A stretch of 64,000 nt of DNA from Pedobacter suwonensis (GTDB lineage: Bacteria; Bacteroidota; Bacteroidia; Sphingobacteriales; Sphingobacteriaceae). Positions 26,900 to 35,382 of this stretch are shown piece after piece; position 1 is the stretch's first letter, and each line of letters opens with the position of its first letter. The stretch spans positions 73,780-137,779 of the forward strand of contig NZ_FOJM01000018.1 of NCBI RefSeq assembly GCF_900111825.1, given 5' to 3'. The position numbers and the translations under genes are program-made. The notes under the pieces are model-generated. The model did not search any database. It was not told the DNA's origin and was given only the letters and a program-made list of their open reading frames with translations.

Positions 26900-28834
26900 A
26901 TGAGCATTAAAGAAAAAACAAATAAGCTGTTACAGCACAGATTCGGACCAGTCTTTCTAGTTACTGCGTTATTATGCAGCATTTCGTTCCTCACCAGAAT
27001 CGCCTTATTGATTTATAGTGCATCTGCTGTTGACTGGTCTATACTTAATCTCCTTAAAATTCTGTTCATTGGCTTATTTTACGACCTTGTAGCGGCATCA
27101 TTCACCATCATTCCGATCGTCATTTACCTTTGGATACTGCCTTCTAAATGGTATTCCGGCAAATTCAACCGGTCATTATTGTTTATTTACTTTTTCTTTG
27201 TGGTTTTCACACTTATTTTCAATGCCATTTCAGAATGGTTTTTTTGGGAAGAGTTTTCGGTACGCTACAATTTTATAGCGGTAGATTACCTGGTTTACAC
27301 TACAGAAGTAATTGGAAATATCCGCCAATCGTACCCGATAAACAGCATTATGGTAGGTTTGGTTGTGGTTACCTTATTGGTTGTTTACGGGTTGAGAAAA
27401 CCAATAACTGCCTCAACCTATCATAAAACAGGTTTTGCCAAACGCAGCGCAACAGCCCTGGTTTTGTTGTGTTTACCGGTACTCACCTATTTTGGTGTAA
27501 GCCATAAATTGAAATACCTGAGCAAAAACCAGTATGTAAATGAACTTTCGGGCAATGGGATGTATGATTTTGGATTTGCTTTTTGGAATAATCAGCTAGA
27601 TTTTAATACGTTCTATAAAACGCTGCCGCTCAAAAAAGCAGAAAGCATTTTGCGCAATTTACTTCAGCAAGACTCAACGGCAACAGGAGAATTTAAAAAT
27701 ACGTCCAGAGCCATTAGCAGCACCGGTACTGAAAATAAAATGAATGTGGTATTAATCAGTGTAGAGAGCTTGAGTGCTGAGTTCTTGGGTGCATTTGGCA
27801 ATACACAGCATATTACGCCACAACTTGATTCACTTGCCAAAGAGGGTTTGCTTTTTAGCAATCTTTATGCATCAGGCACGCGCACGGTACGCGGCTTGGA
27901 GGCCCTTTCGCTTTGTATTCCACCTACACCGGGCCAATCCATAGTTAAGCGCCCTGATAATAAAAACCTGTTTACCTTAGGTAATATATTTCGTTCTAAA
28001 GGCTACAACAGCAGGTTTATTTATGGTGGTTACGGGTATTTTGATAACATGAACGATTTTTTTTCCAATAATGGCTACCAGGTAACAGATAGAAGTGCTC
28101 TTCAGGATTCAGAAATCCATTACTCAAACATCTGGGGGGTAGCCGATGAAGATTTATTTACGCTTTCGTTACGTGAACTGGATCACGATTATCAAAATAA
28201 GAAACCTTTTTTCGCGCATATTATGACGGTTTCTAACCACCGTCCCTACACTTACCCTGAAGGCAGGATCGATATTCCATCGCACACCGGCAGAGAAGGT
28301 GCAGTTAAATATACTGATTATGCTATAGGTAAGTTTATACGCGAAGCAAAACAGAAACCCTGGTTTTCTAATACCTTATTCGTTATTGTTGCCGACCATT
28401 GTGCATCAAGTGCGGGCAAAGTAGAGTTACCGGTTGATAAATACCATATTCCAATGATCTTTTACAGTCCAGGGCATATCGCCCCGGGCAAATTCGAAAA
28501 ACTTACCGCACAGATTGATATTGGCCCTACTATTCTGGGTTATCTGAATTTCAGTTACACCAGTAAGTTTTTTGGCCAGGATGTATTTAAAATGAAGGAT
28601 AGTGATGAACGGGCTTTTATCAGCACCTACCAGAGTTTGGGCTACATCAAAAACAAAACCCTGGTTATTTTAAATCCGCAAAAAAAAGTGGCTACCTACA
28701 GGCCCGACTTTACCAATGGCGGTGCTGTAGCCATACCGGCAAACCCGAGATTGACTGATGAAGCAATATCCAATTATCAAATGGCATCGTACCTATACCA
28801 AAATGGTTTATACGGCTTTGAAGCTAAAAAATAG
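26900..28834 (+). CDS. LTA synthase family (membrane sulfatase-fold) protein
   Basis: This 644-residue protein has about five N-terminal transmembrane helices (roughly residues 15-215). A sulfatase/alkaline-phosphatase-fold extracytoplasmic domain follows. The metal/catalytic region is VVLISVESLSAEFLGAF with the nucleophile Thr in SGTRTVRGLE, and later FVIVADHCASS and KYHIPMIFYSP. Bacteroidetes lack lipoteichoic acid, so transfer of phosphoglycerol or phosphoethanolamine to a surface glycan is more likely than LTA synthesis. The start is the ATG at 26900, 18 bp inside a longer TTG-initiated frame. Confidence 0.9.
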   Translation: MSIKEKTNKLLQHRFGPVFLVTALLCSISFLTRIALLIYSASAVDWSILNLLKILFIGLFYDLVAASFTIIPIVIYLWILPSKWYSGKFNRSLLFIYFFFVVFTLIFNAISEWFFWEEFSVRYNFIAVDYLVYTTEVIGNIRQSYPINSIMVGLVVVTLLVVYGLRKPITASTYHKTGFAKRSATALVLLCLPVLTYFGVSHKLKYLSKNQYVNELSGNGMYDFGFAFWNNQLDFNTFYKTLPLKKAESILRNLLQQDSTATGEFKNTSRAISSTGTENKMNVVLISVESLSAEFLGAFGNTQHITPQLDSLAKEGLLFSNLYASGTRTVRGLEALSLCIPPTPGQSIVKRPDNKNLFTLGNIFRSKGYNSRFIYGGYGYFDNMNDFFSNNGYQVTDRSALQDSEIHYSNIWGVADEDLFTLSLRELDHDYQNKKPFFAHIMTVSNHRPYTYPEGRIDIPSHTGREGAVKYTDYAIGKFIREAKQKPWFSNTLFVIVADHCASSAGKVELPVDKYHIPMIFYSPGHIAPGKFEKLTAQIDIGPTILGYLNFSYTSKFFGQDVFKMKDSDERAFISTYQSLGYIKNKTLVILNPQKKVATYRPDFTNGGAVAIPANPRLTDEAISNYQMASYLYQNGLYGFEAKK

Positions 28835-28938
28835 CATTAATAACATGCTCACAAGTACTGGCTGGCTGATCTAGAATGGGGTTAATGCGATATCATTAGC
28901 ACCTGAGGTGCGCATGTTTGGACCGATTGGTAGCAGAT

Positions 28939-28962
28939 CAAAACCTGGAATACCAGGTTTTG
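28939..28962. terminator. Bidirectional terminator between convergent genes
   Basis: CAAAACCTGG and CCAGGTTTTG form a perfect 10-bp stem with an AATA loop, and A/T runs lie on both outer sides. It is between the LTA-synthase-like gene (ending 28834) and the DUF1275 gene (ending 28994). Confidence 0.65.
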
Positions 28963-28993
28963 GTTGATAAAGCTGGTTACCTGGAGAGCCGGT

Positions 28994-29722
28994 TTAGCTT
29001 TTGTGCAGCTGGTCAACAATCGCCCTTTTAATTCGTATGCGGAAGTAATCGTAAAACAGTGCGACCAATAGAAATCCTACAGGCACAAAAAAAGCATGAA
29101 AACCAATATGCAGGTAGGCAACTCCTCCTATCACCCCTCCTGTTAAGAAAGAAACGATAATCACCAGTTTAAGCAATATGCGGCGTTTCAGTACATTGTT
29201 CAGATTTTTTCGCGACAATACAGCGACAGACAAGTCGATGCCTAAATCTGTAAACATACCAGTGAGATGCGTAGTACGAACAACAGCGCCCGACACTACC
29301 GAAACCAGCGCATTTTGCATACCCATGGCAAGCAGGAGGCTGCCAGCCAAATATTCCGTTTCAGACATGGAATGGTTATAGCTGCCACCAGCTAGTGCCA
29401 CGAATAGCATAACTGCAATGATAAATAATATGGGTACCGTATAAGCAAATGGACGGTTACGGCCGATCCTTCCGATATACCAACTGGAAGCAAATGCACC
29501 AAAAAGAAAAAGGGTGAGCCAGAGTGTTACCACCCCTGCAGCGCGCAAATCCATTTTAGCCAGGTTTACAGCCAGTAATGCTGCATGACCGGTTACGTTA
29601 GTGGTTAACACGGCAAAAGCAATAAAACCGGCAGCATTAACAAAACCTGCATTAAGGCATAACAAAACGGCCAAACGTAAGTTATGGCTGAAACTTCTTT
29701 TTTCACCGAGGTGTCTTAACAT
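28994..29722 (-). CDS. YoaK/DUF1275 family membrane protein
   Basis: This 242-residue integral membrane protein has about six hydrophobic segments. The DUF1275 signatures are LLCLNAGFVNAAGFIAFAVLTTNVTGH, and AVVRTTHLTGMFTDLGIDL later. The start is taken at the ATG at 29722, with MLRHLGEKRSF as the typical family N-terminus. The upstream continuation begins from TTG. The function of the family is unknown; transport has been suggested. No operon partner is seen. Confidence 0.88.
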   Translation of the reverse strand: MLRHLGEKRSFSHNLRLAVLLCLNAGFVNAAGFIAFAVLTTNVTGHAALLAVNLAKMDLRAAGVVTLWLTLFLFGAFASSWYIGRIGRNRPFAYTVPILFIIAVMLFVALAGGSYNHSMSETEYLAGSLLLAMGMQNALVSVVSGAVVRTTHLTGMFTDLGIDLSVAVLSRKNLNNVLKRRILLKLVIIVSFLTGGVIGGVAYLHIGFHAFFVPVGFLLVALFYDYFRIRIKRAIVDQLHKS

Positions 29723-30422
29723 CCTGTAAAAATTGAAAAAAATGTGGCAGATATTATGCTGAAATTCAATTTGCTGTGCAAGATTGAAATTAGCAGCCTT
29801 AATAGAAAATGAATAGGGTAAAAAATCTGTAATTATTATACAGGCTTTGATTTTAATGATCTGTTTTTTCGAATAAATGAGCAATAATTGTTAGTACCTG
29901 CCGGAACAGGTGACTTTAAAAACCGGCTGAAGTTTTATTTTGACTTTTGGGCAAAACATACATTCACGGAATTTTAAAAGTTACCGGAAGGTATTAAGGG
30001 TATTCCCCGAACGAATTTTCGGGGAAACGCTGCACATGGCCTGATGTATTAAATGTACCTGAGAAGAATTGACCAGGAAGGTTGATACTATTTAAGGCAT
30101 CAGTCATTTACCCATATCACTCGAATTCAACAATTTATGTACCTAAAGTAATAACATCAGATTGTCGCTTCATGTAACTTAGCTACTAAAATCTTTATCG
30201 AAATAATACAAAGGATATGCATTATAGGTAGATTCCGATATACCAGGTATTATCTGGCATTTTTCATGACACTGAATTTCCGGAGACAGTGCAGGCAGAT
30301 GAACCGGGCCTTGATAAACGGGAGGAACAGTTTTACGGCAGCGTGTCGATGTGTTCTTTCGCATTCGCCGGTTTTTTTACACCAGGGGCATTTTAAATTT
30401 TGATTTTTGATATGCATATGAC
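29723..30422. other. Gene-poor region
   Basis: No convincing gene is seen across 700 bases. It contains a short palindrome near 30001-30025 (CCCCGAACGAATTTTCGGGG). One 61-codon open frame at 30179-30364 lacks family features and is not called. Confidence 0.5.
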
Positions 30423-30521
30423 TTAGAAGATATATTTAGCGATCAAATAGATTAAAAACCGGAACCAAATAAGGGCACTTAGCCAAACACCTCCCCATAC
30501 GATTATTTTTTTTATATCCAT
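30423..30521 (-). CDS. Possible 32-residue single-TM membrane peptide
   Basis: A short open frame starts at the ATG at 30521 and ends with TAA at 30423. Its predicted 32-residue peptide starts MDIKK and contains VWGGVWLSALIWF and FLIYLIAKYIF. This gives one long hydrophobic, tryptophan-rich helix after a charged start, as in small bacterial membrane peptides. It sits on the same strand as, and just after, the response regulator (30630-31040). It has no longer homologue I recognise. Confidence 0.35.
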   Translation of the reverse strand: MDIKKIIVWGGVWLSALIWFRFLIYLIAKYIF

Positions 30522-30629
30522 GCTATTTTTATTTTTAACATCAGAGATTCTCAAGGATCGATTTTAACCTTGAATCCGGAACTTAAACCCGCATCAATTA
30601 AAACATTTGCGTTGGTAAAAGCTGTTTGA

Positions 30630-31040
30630 TTATTGTGGTGTATATACGCCTGTTTGATGACGGAAATCCCGAAATATTTGTTCGGCATGTTTCTTAGCAT
30701 ACACCTTCCGGACTCCATTTTCGAGCATGCACACAATCTCTCCCGGATCTTCACTTGCGGTGCAACCGAACAGAATAATCGAAGGATAACGTTCCCTAAG
30801 TTGTCTGGCAGATTCAATGCCATCCATCACAGGCATATGAAGATCGAGAATACATAGCTGAGGAAGACACTCTAATTGGCCTAGTCCATCTAAAAGATCT
30901 GCACCGTTAAGTGCTGAAAACACCAGATCAAACCCGCCAACCCGCTTCGCAAAAGCATCAATAAAAAAATGCTGAATTTCAGAATCGTCCGCTATGGCGA
31001 ACCTTATTTTTGCTAAATTGCTAACTGGTCTATGTTCCAT
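30630..31040 (-). CDS. Single-domain response regulator
   Basis: This 136-residue receiver domain has the acidic pair (AIADDSE), the phosphoacceptor Asp (about residue 66 in LDLHMPVMDG), the conserved Ser/Thr position (GCTAS) and the Lys near 116. No DNA-binding output domain is present, so it would act on a partner protein, as CheY-like proteins do. It is transcribed divergently from a tyrosine recombinase gene. The intervening 264 bp carries a perfect 15-bp inverted repeat around a consensus promoter that currently points away from this gene. Confidence 0.88.
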   Translation of the reverse strand: MEHRPVSNLAKIRFAIADDSEIQHFFIDAFAKRVGGFDLVFSALNGADLLDGLGQLECLPQLCILDLHMPVMDGIESARQLRERYPSIILFGCTASEDPGEIVCMLENGVRKVYAKKHAEQIFRDFRHQTGVYTPQ

Positions 31041-31060
31041 TTTTGAAGCGTATAATCTTA

Positions 31061-31075
31061 GTCTTTTCCAGACTA
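31061..31075 (+). repeat. Inverted repeat left arm (GTCTTTTCCAGACTA)
   Basis: The 15-bp arm GTCTTTTCCAGACTA is an exact reverse complement of 31245-31259. The arms enclose a 169-bp segment with a promoter. It lies 20 bp upstream of the response-regulator start codon. Confidence 0.85.
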
Positions 31076-31201
31076 GTATTAATATTTTTACAATTGGTTA
31101 CCAGCTTGTTTAAATTGGAAAAAGCACCACCAGGATGCTTTTTTTGAAATGAAACATTTTTGTTGAAAAAACCTGTTTTATTTAAAACAGAGGGTTTTAG
31201 C

Positions 31202-31232
31202 TTTTGTTTAGTTTAACTTTTTTTTATATTTG
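31202..31232 (+). promoter_or_regulatory. Consensus Bacteroidetes promoter facing the recombinase
   Basis: TTTTG at 31202-31206 (the -33 box TTTG) is followed after 18 bp by TATATTTG at 31225-31232, a match to the TAnnTTTG -7 consensus. Transcription would begin near 31238, just inside the right inverted-repeat arm, and read the tyrosine recombinase gene at 31305. Confidence 0.65.
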
Positions 31233-31244
31233 CGTATCAAACAG

Positions 31245-31259
31245 TAGTCTGGAAAAGAC
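31245..31259 (-). repeat. Inverted repeat right arm (TAGTCTGGAAAAGAC)
   Basis: TAGTCTGGAAAAGAC is the exact reverse complement of 31061-31075. Together the arms bound a 199-bp unit (31061-31259) between the divergent response regulator and recombinase genes. Confidence 0.85.
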
Positions 31260-31304
31260 CAATTTTCTTACTAATTTGCTTGAAAATTAGCAACATATCT
31301 TTCC

Positions 31305-32543
31305 ATGATCACCATCTCGTTTAATTTATTGGATAAACCCAACTCAAGCGTTGTGCTTTTGGAGCTACATAATTCCATCGGACAATTGCATCAGTTACAA
31401 ACGCCCTTCCGTATTGCTAAAGAATTGTGGGACCAGCAGCAGCAGCGACCTCATAATATTTACCTGAAGCGCTGTAAAAAGCTTAATCATGGCCTGAACA
31501 GGTTACGCATTAAAATAGCCGGCTACCTGGAGTCGATATCCTGGAATTTCGATAAAATCTCCCTCAGAGTGCTTTCAAAGAACATCCGCGAAGCTGCGAA
31601 AACGGAAAATACCAGATGCCCCGAAGAAAGCCTGTTGTGGCATATGGAAAACTATATCGCTGCCAGATCACACCTGATCTGTAAATCTACGCACAGGCGA
31701 TATTTAGTCTTTTACAACCTGTCAGAGCGTTTTGAAGGCCACCTGATGCGGCACCTGATGATCAGTGAGGTTAACGGATCTTTTGTTAAGGAGTTTCTTA
31801 ACTACTGCAAACGCGAGGCTTTTGCCACCAGTACAACATACCGTACCGTAAATTTTATTAAAACTGTACTTAATCACCTTGAAAAACGTGGAATACGCAC
31901 CTTTGCATATGAACTGGAACTGCCAAAGGAGCGAAAGCAAAGGCCTTTTGTAACCCTTACGGAAGATGAACTTGTCAAAATCAAACGAATGGAACTGCCA
32001 AAAAACTTACAGGCGGCAAGAGACTGGCTGATCATCAGCTGCTATACGGGCCAAAGGGTATCGGATTTTATGGAGTTTAGCACTTCCAAAATACAGGATG
32101 TGGAGGGCATGGAATGTATCTCTTTTGTACAAAAGAAGACGTTGCGCAATGTGATACTTCCTCTTCATCCAGCGGTGCAGGTTATCAAGCTGAACAACAA
32201 TGGTAACTTCCCGCAAAAGGTTTCTCCCAAAATATATAACCAGCAGATCAAAGAGATCGTTCGTCAGGCGGGTTTCGATACACAGATCAGCATTGGCAAA
32301 AGAACAGGTTTCAGGGTTATTACGGGCATGATCCCTAAATGGAAAGCCGTTACCAGCCACATCGGCCGACGGAGCTTTGCAACTAATTTTTACGGCAAAA
32401 TACCCACTTCTTTGCTGATGGAAGCAACCGGGCACAGTTCCGAACAGATGTTCCAACGCTATATCAACCACATTGATACCGGGCGCATATCTTCACTAAG
32501 GCTATATTTCGAAGAAGCCTACAAAAATAAGTTTCAGGATTAG
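31305..32543 (+). CDS. Bacteroidetes-type tyrosine recombinase/integrase
   Basis: This 412-residue protein has an N-terminal Arm-like domain and a SAM-like core-binding domain (about residues 108-205). In the catalytic domain all key residues are visible: Arg in TGQRVSDF (251), His and Arg in SHIGRRSF (352, 355), His in TGHSSEQ (377), and Tyr in MFQRYIN (386). Tyrosine recombinases in Bacteroidetes either integrate mobile elements or invert promoters (Tsr-type invertases). No phage or conjugation genes are near, and an inverted repeat around its own promoter makes a DNA-invertase role plausible. Confidence 0.9.
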   Translation: MITISFNLLDKPNSSVVLLELHNSIGQLHQLQTPFRIAKELWDQQQQRPHNIYLKRCKKLNHGLNRLRIKIAGYLESISWNFDKISLRVLSKNIREAAKTENTRCPEESLLWHMENYIAARSHLICKSTHRRYLVFYNLSERFEGHLMRHLMISEVNGSFVKEFLNYCKREAFATSTTYRTVNFIKTVLNHLEKRGIRTFAYELELPKERKQRPFVTLTEDELVKIKRMELPKNLQAARDWLIISCYTGQRVSDFMEFSTSKIQDVEGMECISFVQKKTLRNVILPLHPAVQVIKLNNNGNFPQKVSPKIYNQQIKEIVRQAGFDTQISIGKRTGFRVITGMIPKWKAVTSHIGRRSFATNFYGKIPTSLLMEATGHSSEQMFQRYINHIDTGRISSLRLYFEEAYKNKFQD

Positions 32544-32893
32544 AGAAGGCTACCTTATTCAATTGTTACTAATTGATCTTAATCATGGAGATTGGATGAA
32601 ATTTATTGTTTGAGGTAGAACAAAACCAGCAGGCGTAGCACCTTAAACTTCGTTCATTGCGGGCCCTGCGGCAAATTTATCGTTTAACATTAATATTTTG
32701 TCGGCACGGAAGCATCGGTCCATCTGTTTATTCGTTCCAAATTATCGCCCCGAAAAAAGGTTCCGTTTTCTGCTCAAGCATCGCGATACAGATTTTAGTT
32801 TTTTATTTAACAAATCTTTTGAGCCGAATGGATTGATCAACCTCAGGTGATGCGTGGTTTCGGGCATTACAGGAAAATCCTTTCATGCTTAAA
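32544..32893. other. Intergenic region without clear features
   Basis: These 350 bases separate the recombinase gene (plus) and the GNAT gene (minus, convergent). I see no gene, tRNA, clear terminator stem or repeat. Confidence 0.5.
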
Positions 32894-33421
32894 TCAGATA
32901 TTTTTAATCATACTTACCAGCTCCAGTTTTTCGCCATCCAATAGCGGCTCAACAATCTGCTCCACTTCTTTAAAGCCCATTGCTTTATAAAGCGGTACAC
33001 CTGGTAGTGTGGCTCCGAGCGCCAGACTGGAAAATCCGTGTTTTTTAGCTTCGTTCTCGCAAAGTTCTATGATTTTACGGCCAATTCCTCTTCTTGCATA
33101 ATCCGGGTGAACAAAAAAAGCCCTGATTCTGGCAGGCTCCTTTGTAGGATCGAGCAAAGTATCGTGCAGTTCTTTGTGCTGATCGCCTCCGTACAAAGTT
33201 TTTCGCCTGCTCCAGCCACCGCAGCCGGCAATAGTTCCATCTAACTCAACAACATAATAGCTTCCATCGTCAATCAGTTGGGTATCTATCCCAAAGATAT
33301 ATTTAAGGGCGCTGTCAATCTGGCTTGTGGTGTAATAATCTTTGCTCAAACCCCGCACGGAATTGTCTAAAAGTTTTTTCAGTTCCGGAATGTCTTGAAA
33401 TGTGGCAGGCCGTATGGTCAT
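32894..33421 (-). CDS. GNAT family N-acetyltransferase
   Basis: This 175-residue protein has the GNAT fold: MTIRPATFQDIPELKKLL start, GTIAGCGGW strand, and the acetyl-CoA pyrophosphate-binding loop RRGIGRKIIE within the HPDYARRGIGRKI motif. A second motif B region is SLALGATLPGVPLYKAMGF. The substrate is unknown. It is encoded 14 bp after a MarR gene and is probably co-transcribed with and repressed by it. Confidence 0.9.
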   Translation of the reverse strand: MTIRPATFQDIPELKKLLDNSVRGLSKDYYTTSQIDSALKYIFGIDTQLIDDGSYYVVELDGTIAGCGGWSRRKTLYGGDQHKELHDTLLDPTKEPARIRAFFVHPDYARRGIGRKIIELCENEAKKHGFSSLALGATLPGVPLYKAMGFKEVEQIVEPLLDGEKLELVSMIKNI

Positions 33422-33435
33422 CTGTTCAAGTATTT

Positions 33436-33903
33436 TTAGTCTTTGATAATGTCCTGTTCACTTTTCTGTCCCGCAGATTTTTGATTAAGAATTTCGATTA
33501 TCGAATTCATATGCAGGGCAAGTTGTTTGCTTTCTGTGGCTGATAAATTTTTCAACAATGCATCAAGTTGTTGGTCTGCCAGTTCATTTAAAGCATTTAA
33601 ATCCCTCATTCCTTTATCAGTTAAACATATTCGACTTGCCCTGGAGTCTTTTTCTGATTTCGATTTAATGATCAGTTTATTTTTTTCAAACTTGTTTAAT
33701 ACCCGGCTTAAATAACTCTTATCAATTCGCATGGCATCAATAATTTCTGAGGCATTTTTTTTACCCAAAGATATCTCAAATAATATCCTTGCCTCCGTTA
33801 AGCTATATTGCGTTTCAAGATAGCCCTTATCCAACACTCCTATCAGATTGGTGTAGTAACGGTTAAAGGCGCGCATACTGCTTATTATTGTTGATTTATC
33901 CAC
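33436..33903 (-). CDS. MarR family transcriptional regulator
   Basis: This 155-residue winged-helix protein has helices before an HTH (ILFEISLGKKNASEIIDAMRI) and wing segment (DKSYLSRVLNKFEKNKLI, then KSEKDSRASRICLTDKG), a standard MarR pattern. A 27-bp perfect palindrome lies 43 bp upstream of its start and is the probable operator, suggesting auto-repression together with the GNAT gene. The ligand is unknown. Confidence 0.9.
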   Translation of the reverse strand: MDKSTIISSMRAFNRYYTNLIGVLDKGYLETQYSLTEARILFEISLGKKNASEIIDAMRIDKSYLSRVLNKFEKNKLIIKSKSEKDSRASRICLTDKGMRDLNALNELADQQLDALLKNLSATESKQLALHMNSIIEILNQKSAGQKSEQDIIKD

Positions 33904-33945
33904 TCCTTTAATATATGATTGTAAAAGACTGATGCTAACTTAACA

Positions 33946-33972
33946 AAAACAGTTGACTAAGTCAACTGTTTT
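33946..33972. promoter_or_regulatory. 27-bp palindromic operator for the MarR regulator
   Basis: AAAACAGTTGACT, a central A, then AGTCAACTGTTTT form a perfect 13+1+13 palindrome. Its core AGTTGACTAAGTCAACT resembles MarR-family boxes. It is 43 bp upstream of the MarR start codon. Confidence 0.75.
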
Positions 33973-34142
33973 AAACGATAAAATCTTCCGCTAAAAACAT
34001 TGGAGTGTTCGGAAAAACATTGAAGGTTTTAACTAAATTTAAAAATACAATGCCATTGGTTGCGGTGCCAGTAAAGTTTGGGCAGTAAAAATCTCTATCC
34101 CTATTGCTAACCACATTTTTATGGGCAACCTGCTATCCATAT

Positions 34143-34640
34143 TTAATGAGGGAGTTTATCTCTGAAATGTCCGTAAACCCAGGTGCCTGCAATAGCACTT
34201 AAAAGTGTAACGCTAATAACGGTTGCGCCAGCTCCGATTTGTGCAAACAACGGACCCGGGCAGGCTCCTGTAATGGCCCAACCGAAGCCAAAAATCAAAC
34301 CTCCATAAATCTGACCTTTATTGAATGTTTTGGGCGCAATGGTAATTGGTTCGCCGGAAATGGTCCTGATATTGAACTTCTTAATCAGCCAGATGGAAAC
34401 CATACCGACGAGAATGGCGCTACCAATTATTCCGTACATGTGAAACGACTGTAGCCGAAACATTTCCTGTATGCGAAACCAGCTAACGACTTCTGATTTT
34501 ACGAATATGATGCCGAAGAAAATCCCGATAATCATGTATTTTAAATTGTGACGCCAATTTTGCTGCAAAGGACTCTTATTTACACATATTTTATCCGACT
34601 CAGGTTTTAATTCCCTTTCGGTATTGGTACGATGTCGCAT
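34143..34640 (-). CDS. YeeE/YedE-type half transporter (PmpB/DUF6691-like)
   Basis: This 165-residue membrane protein has about four helices and the conserved cysteine motif GWAITGACPGPLFAQIG of the C-terminal half of YeeE/TsuA sulfur transporters. It starts 12 bp after the end of the other half (34653-35216), so the two are probably a heterodimer of a split YeeE. These proteins import or export small sulfur compounds such as thiosulfate or persulfide. The annotated N-terminus (about 35 polar residues) is longer than usual. A start at the ATG giving MIIGIFFG is possible. Confidence 0.88.
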   Translation of the reverse strand: MRHRTNTERELKPESDKICVNKSPLQQNWRHNLKYMIIGIFFGIIFVKSEVVSWFRIQEMFRLQSFHMYGIIGSAILVGMVSIWLIKKFNIRTISGEPITIAPKTFNKGQIYGGLIFGFGWAITGACPGPLFAQIGAGATVISVTLLSAIAGTWVYGHFRDKLPH

Positions 34641-34652
34641 TTTTTTTCGGTT

Positions 34653-35216
34653 TTAGAGTGATAGAATAAGCGGTAAAATAAAATTAGCCATAATGAAACC
34701 GCCAACCATAAAACAGATGGTAGCAATCAATGATGGCAATTGTAGGTTGGATAAGCCCATAATGGCATGTCCGCTTGTACAGCCACCCGCGTACCGTGTT
34801 CCAAAACCAACCAAAAAACCGCCAACTATCATGAATATAAATCCTTTCAGGGTAAGCAGCGAGTGCCAGTTAAAGATATCTTCAGGTACCAGATTATTGT
34901 AGTGTGTTATGCCGTAACCTGTAAGTTCGGTAGCCAGTTTCGGATTGACTTCAACAGGATTAGGATTACCCAAAAGGTTAACCGCTATTGCTCCGCCCAG
35001 AAAAATACCGAAAACAAAAAATAAATTCCACATTTCTTTTTTCCAATCGTATTTGAAAAAGGGAATATTGGCCGGTATACACATCGCACAAAGGTGCCGT
35101 AGTGATGAACTGATGCCGAATGATTTATTTCCGACAATCAACAATGCAGGAACGGTTAAACCAATTAACGGACCCGCTACATACCATGCCCAGGGATGTT
35201 TTATAAATTCTATCAT
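34653..35216 (-). CDS. YeeE/YedE-type half transporter (PmpA-like)
   Basis: This 187-residue membrane protein has about five helices and the motif RYAGGCTSGHAIMGLSNLQLPS, the first conserved cysteine motif of YeeE/YedE sulfur transporters. It carries the N-terminal half of the fold; the C-terminal half is the next gene. It lies 166 bp after the persulfide dioxygenase gene, suggesting a joint role in sulfur uptake or detoxification. Confidence 0.9.
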   Translation of the reverse strand: MIEFIKHPWAWYVAGPLIGLTVPALLIVGNKSFGISSSLRHLCAMCIPANIPFFKYDWKKEMWNLFFVFGIFLGGAIAVNLLGNPNPVEVNPKLATELTGYGITHYNNLVPEDIFNWHSLLTLKGFIFMIVGGFLVGFGTRYAGGCTSGHAIMGLSNLQLPSLIATICFMVGGFIMANFILPLILSL

Positions 35217-35299
35217 TTTTTAAATTATTAATTATTAACCTGAATTCGGTAATTATTTGTTAAAAATAGTGCTTTAAAGCGATTGATTTCGATCTATTC

Positions 35300-35335
35300 G
35301 TTATGCTGACCCGATTGCTATCGGATCAGCATGAC
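35300..35335. repeat. REP-like hairpin
   Basis: GTTATGCTGA pairs with TCAGCATGAC, and CCGAT pairs with ATCGG around a TGCT loop. This 15-bp stem with one mismatch is related to elements at 45.6 and 46.7 kb. It lies between the MBL/rhodanese and YeeE genes and could weaken downstream transcription. Confidence 0.65.
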
Positions 35336-35382
35336 GACTATGAATTAAAAATATTTTACAGCGGCCATTTAAAGCTGAATTA

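Noticed and set aside
30179..30364. 61-codon open frame on the minus strand
   Set aside because: Composition is not protein-like, with no domain and no support from neighbours.
31305..32543. Integrase as part of a prophage or conjugative element
   Set aside because: No phage structural, mobilisation or transfer genes are nearby and no att-like direct repeats were found. The inverted repeat around its promoter fits an inversion role better.
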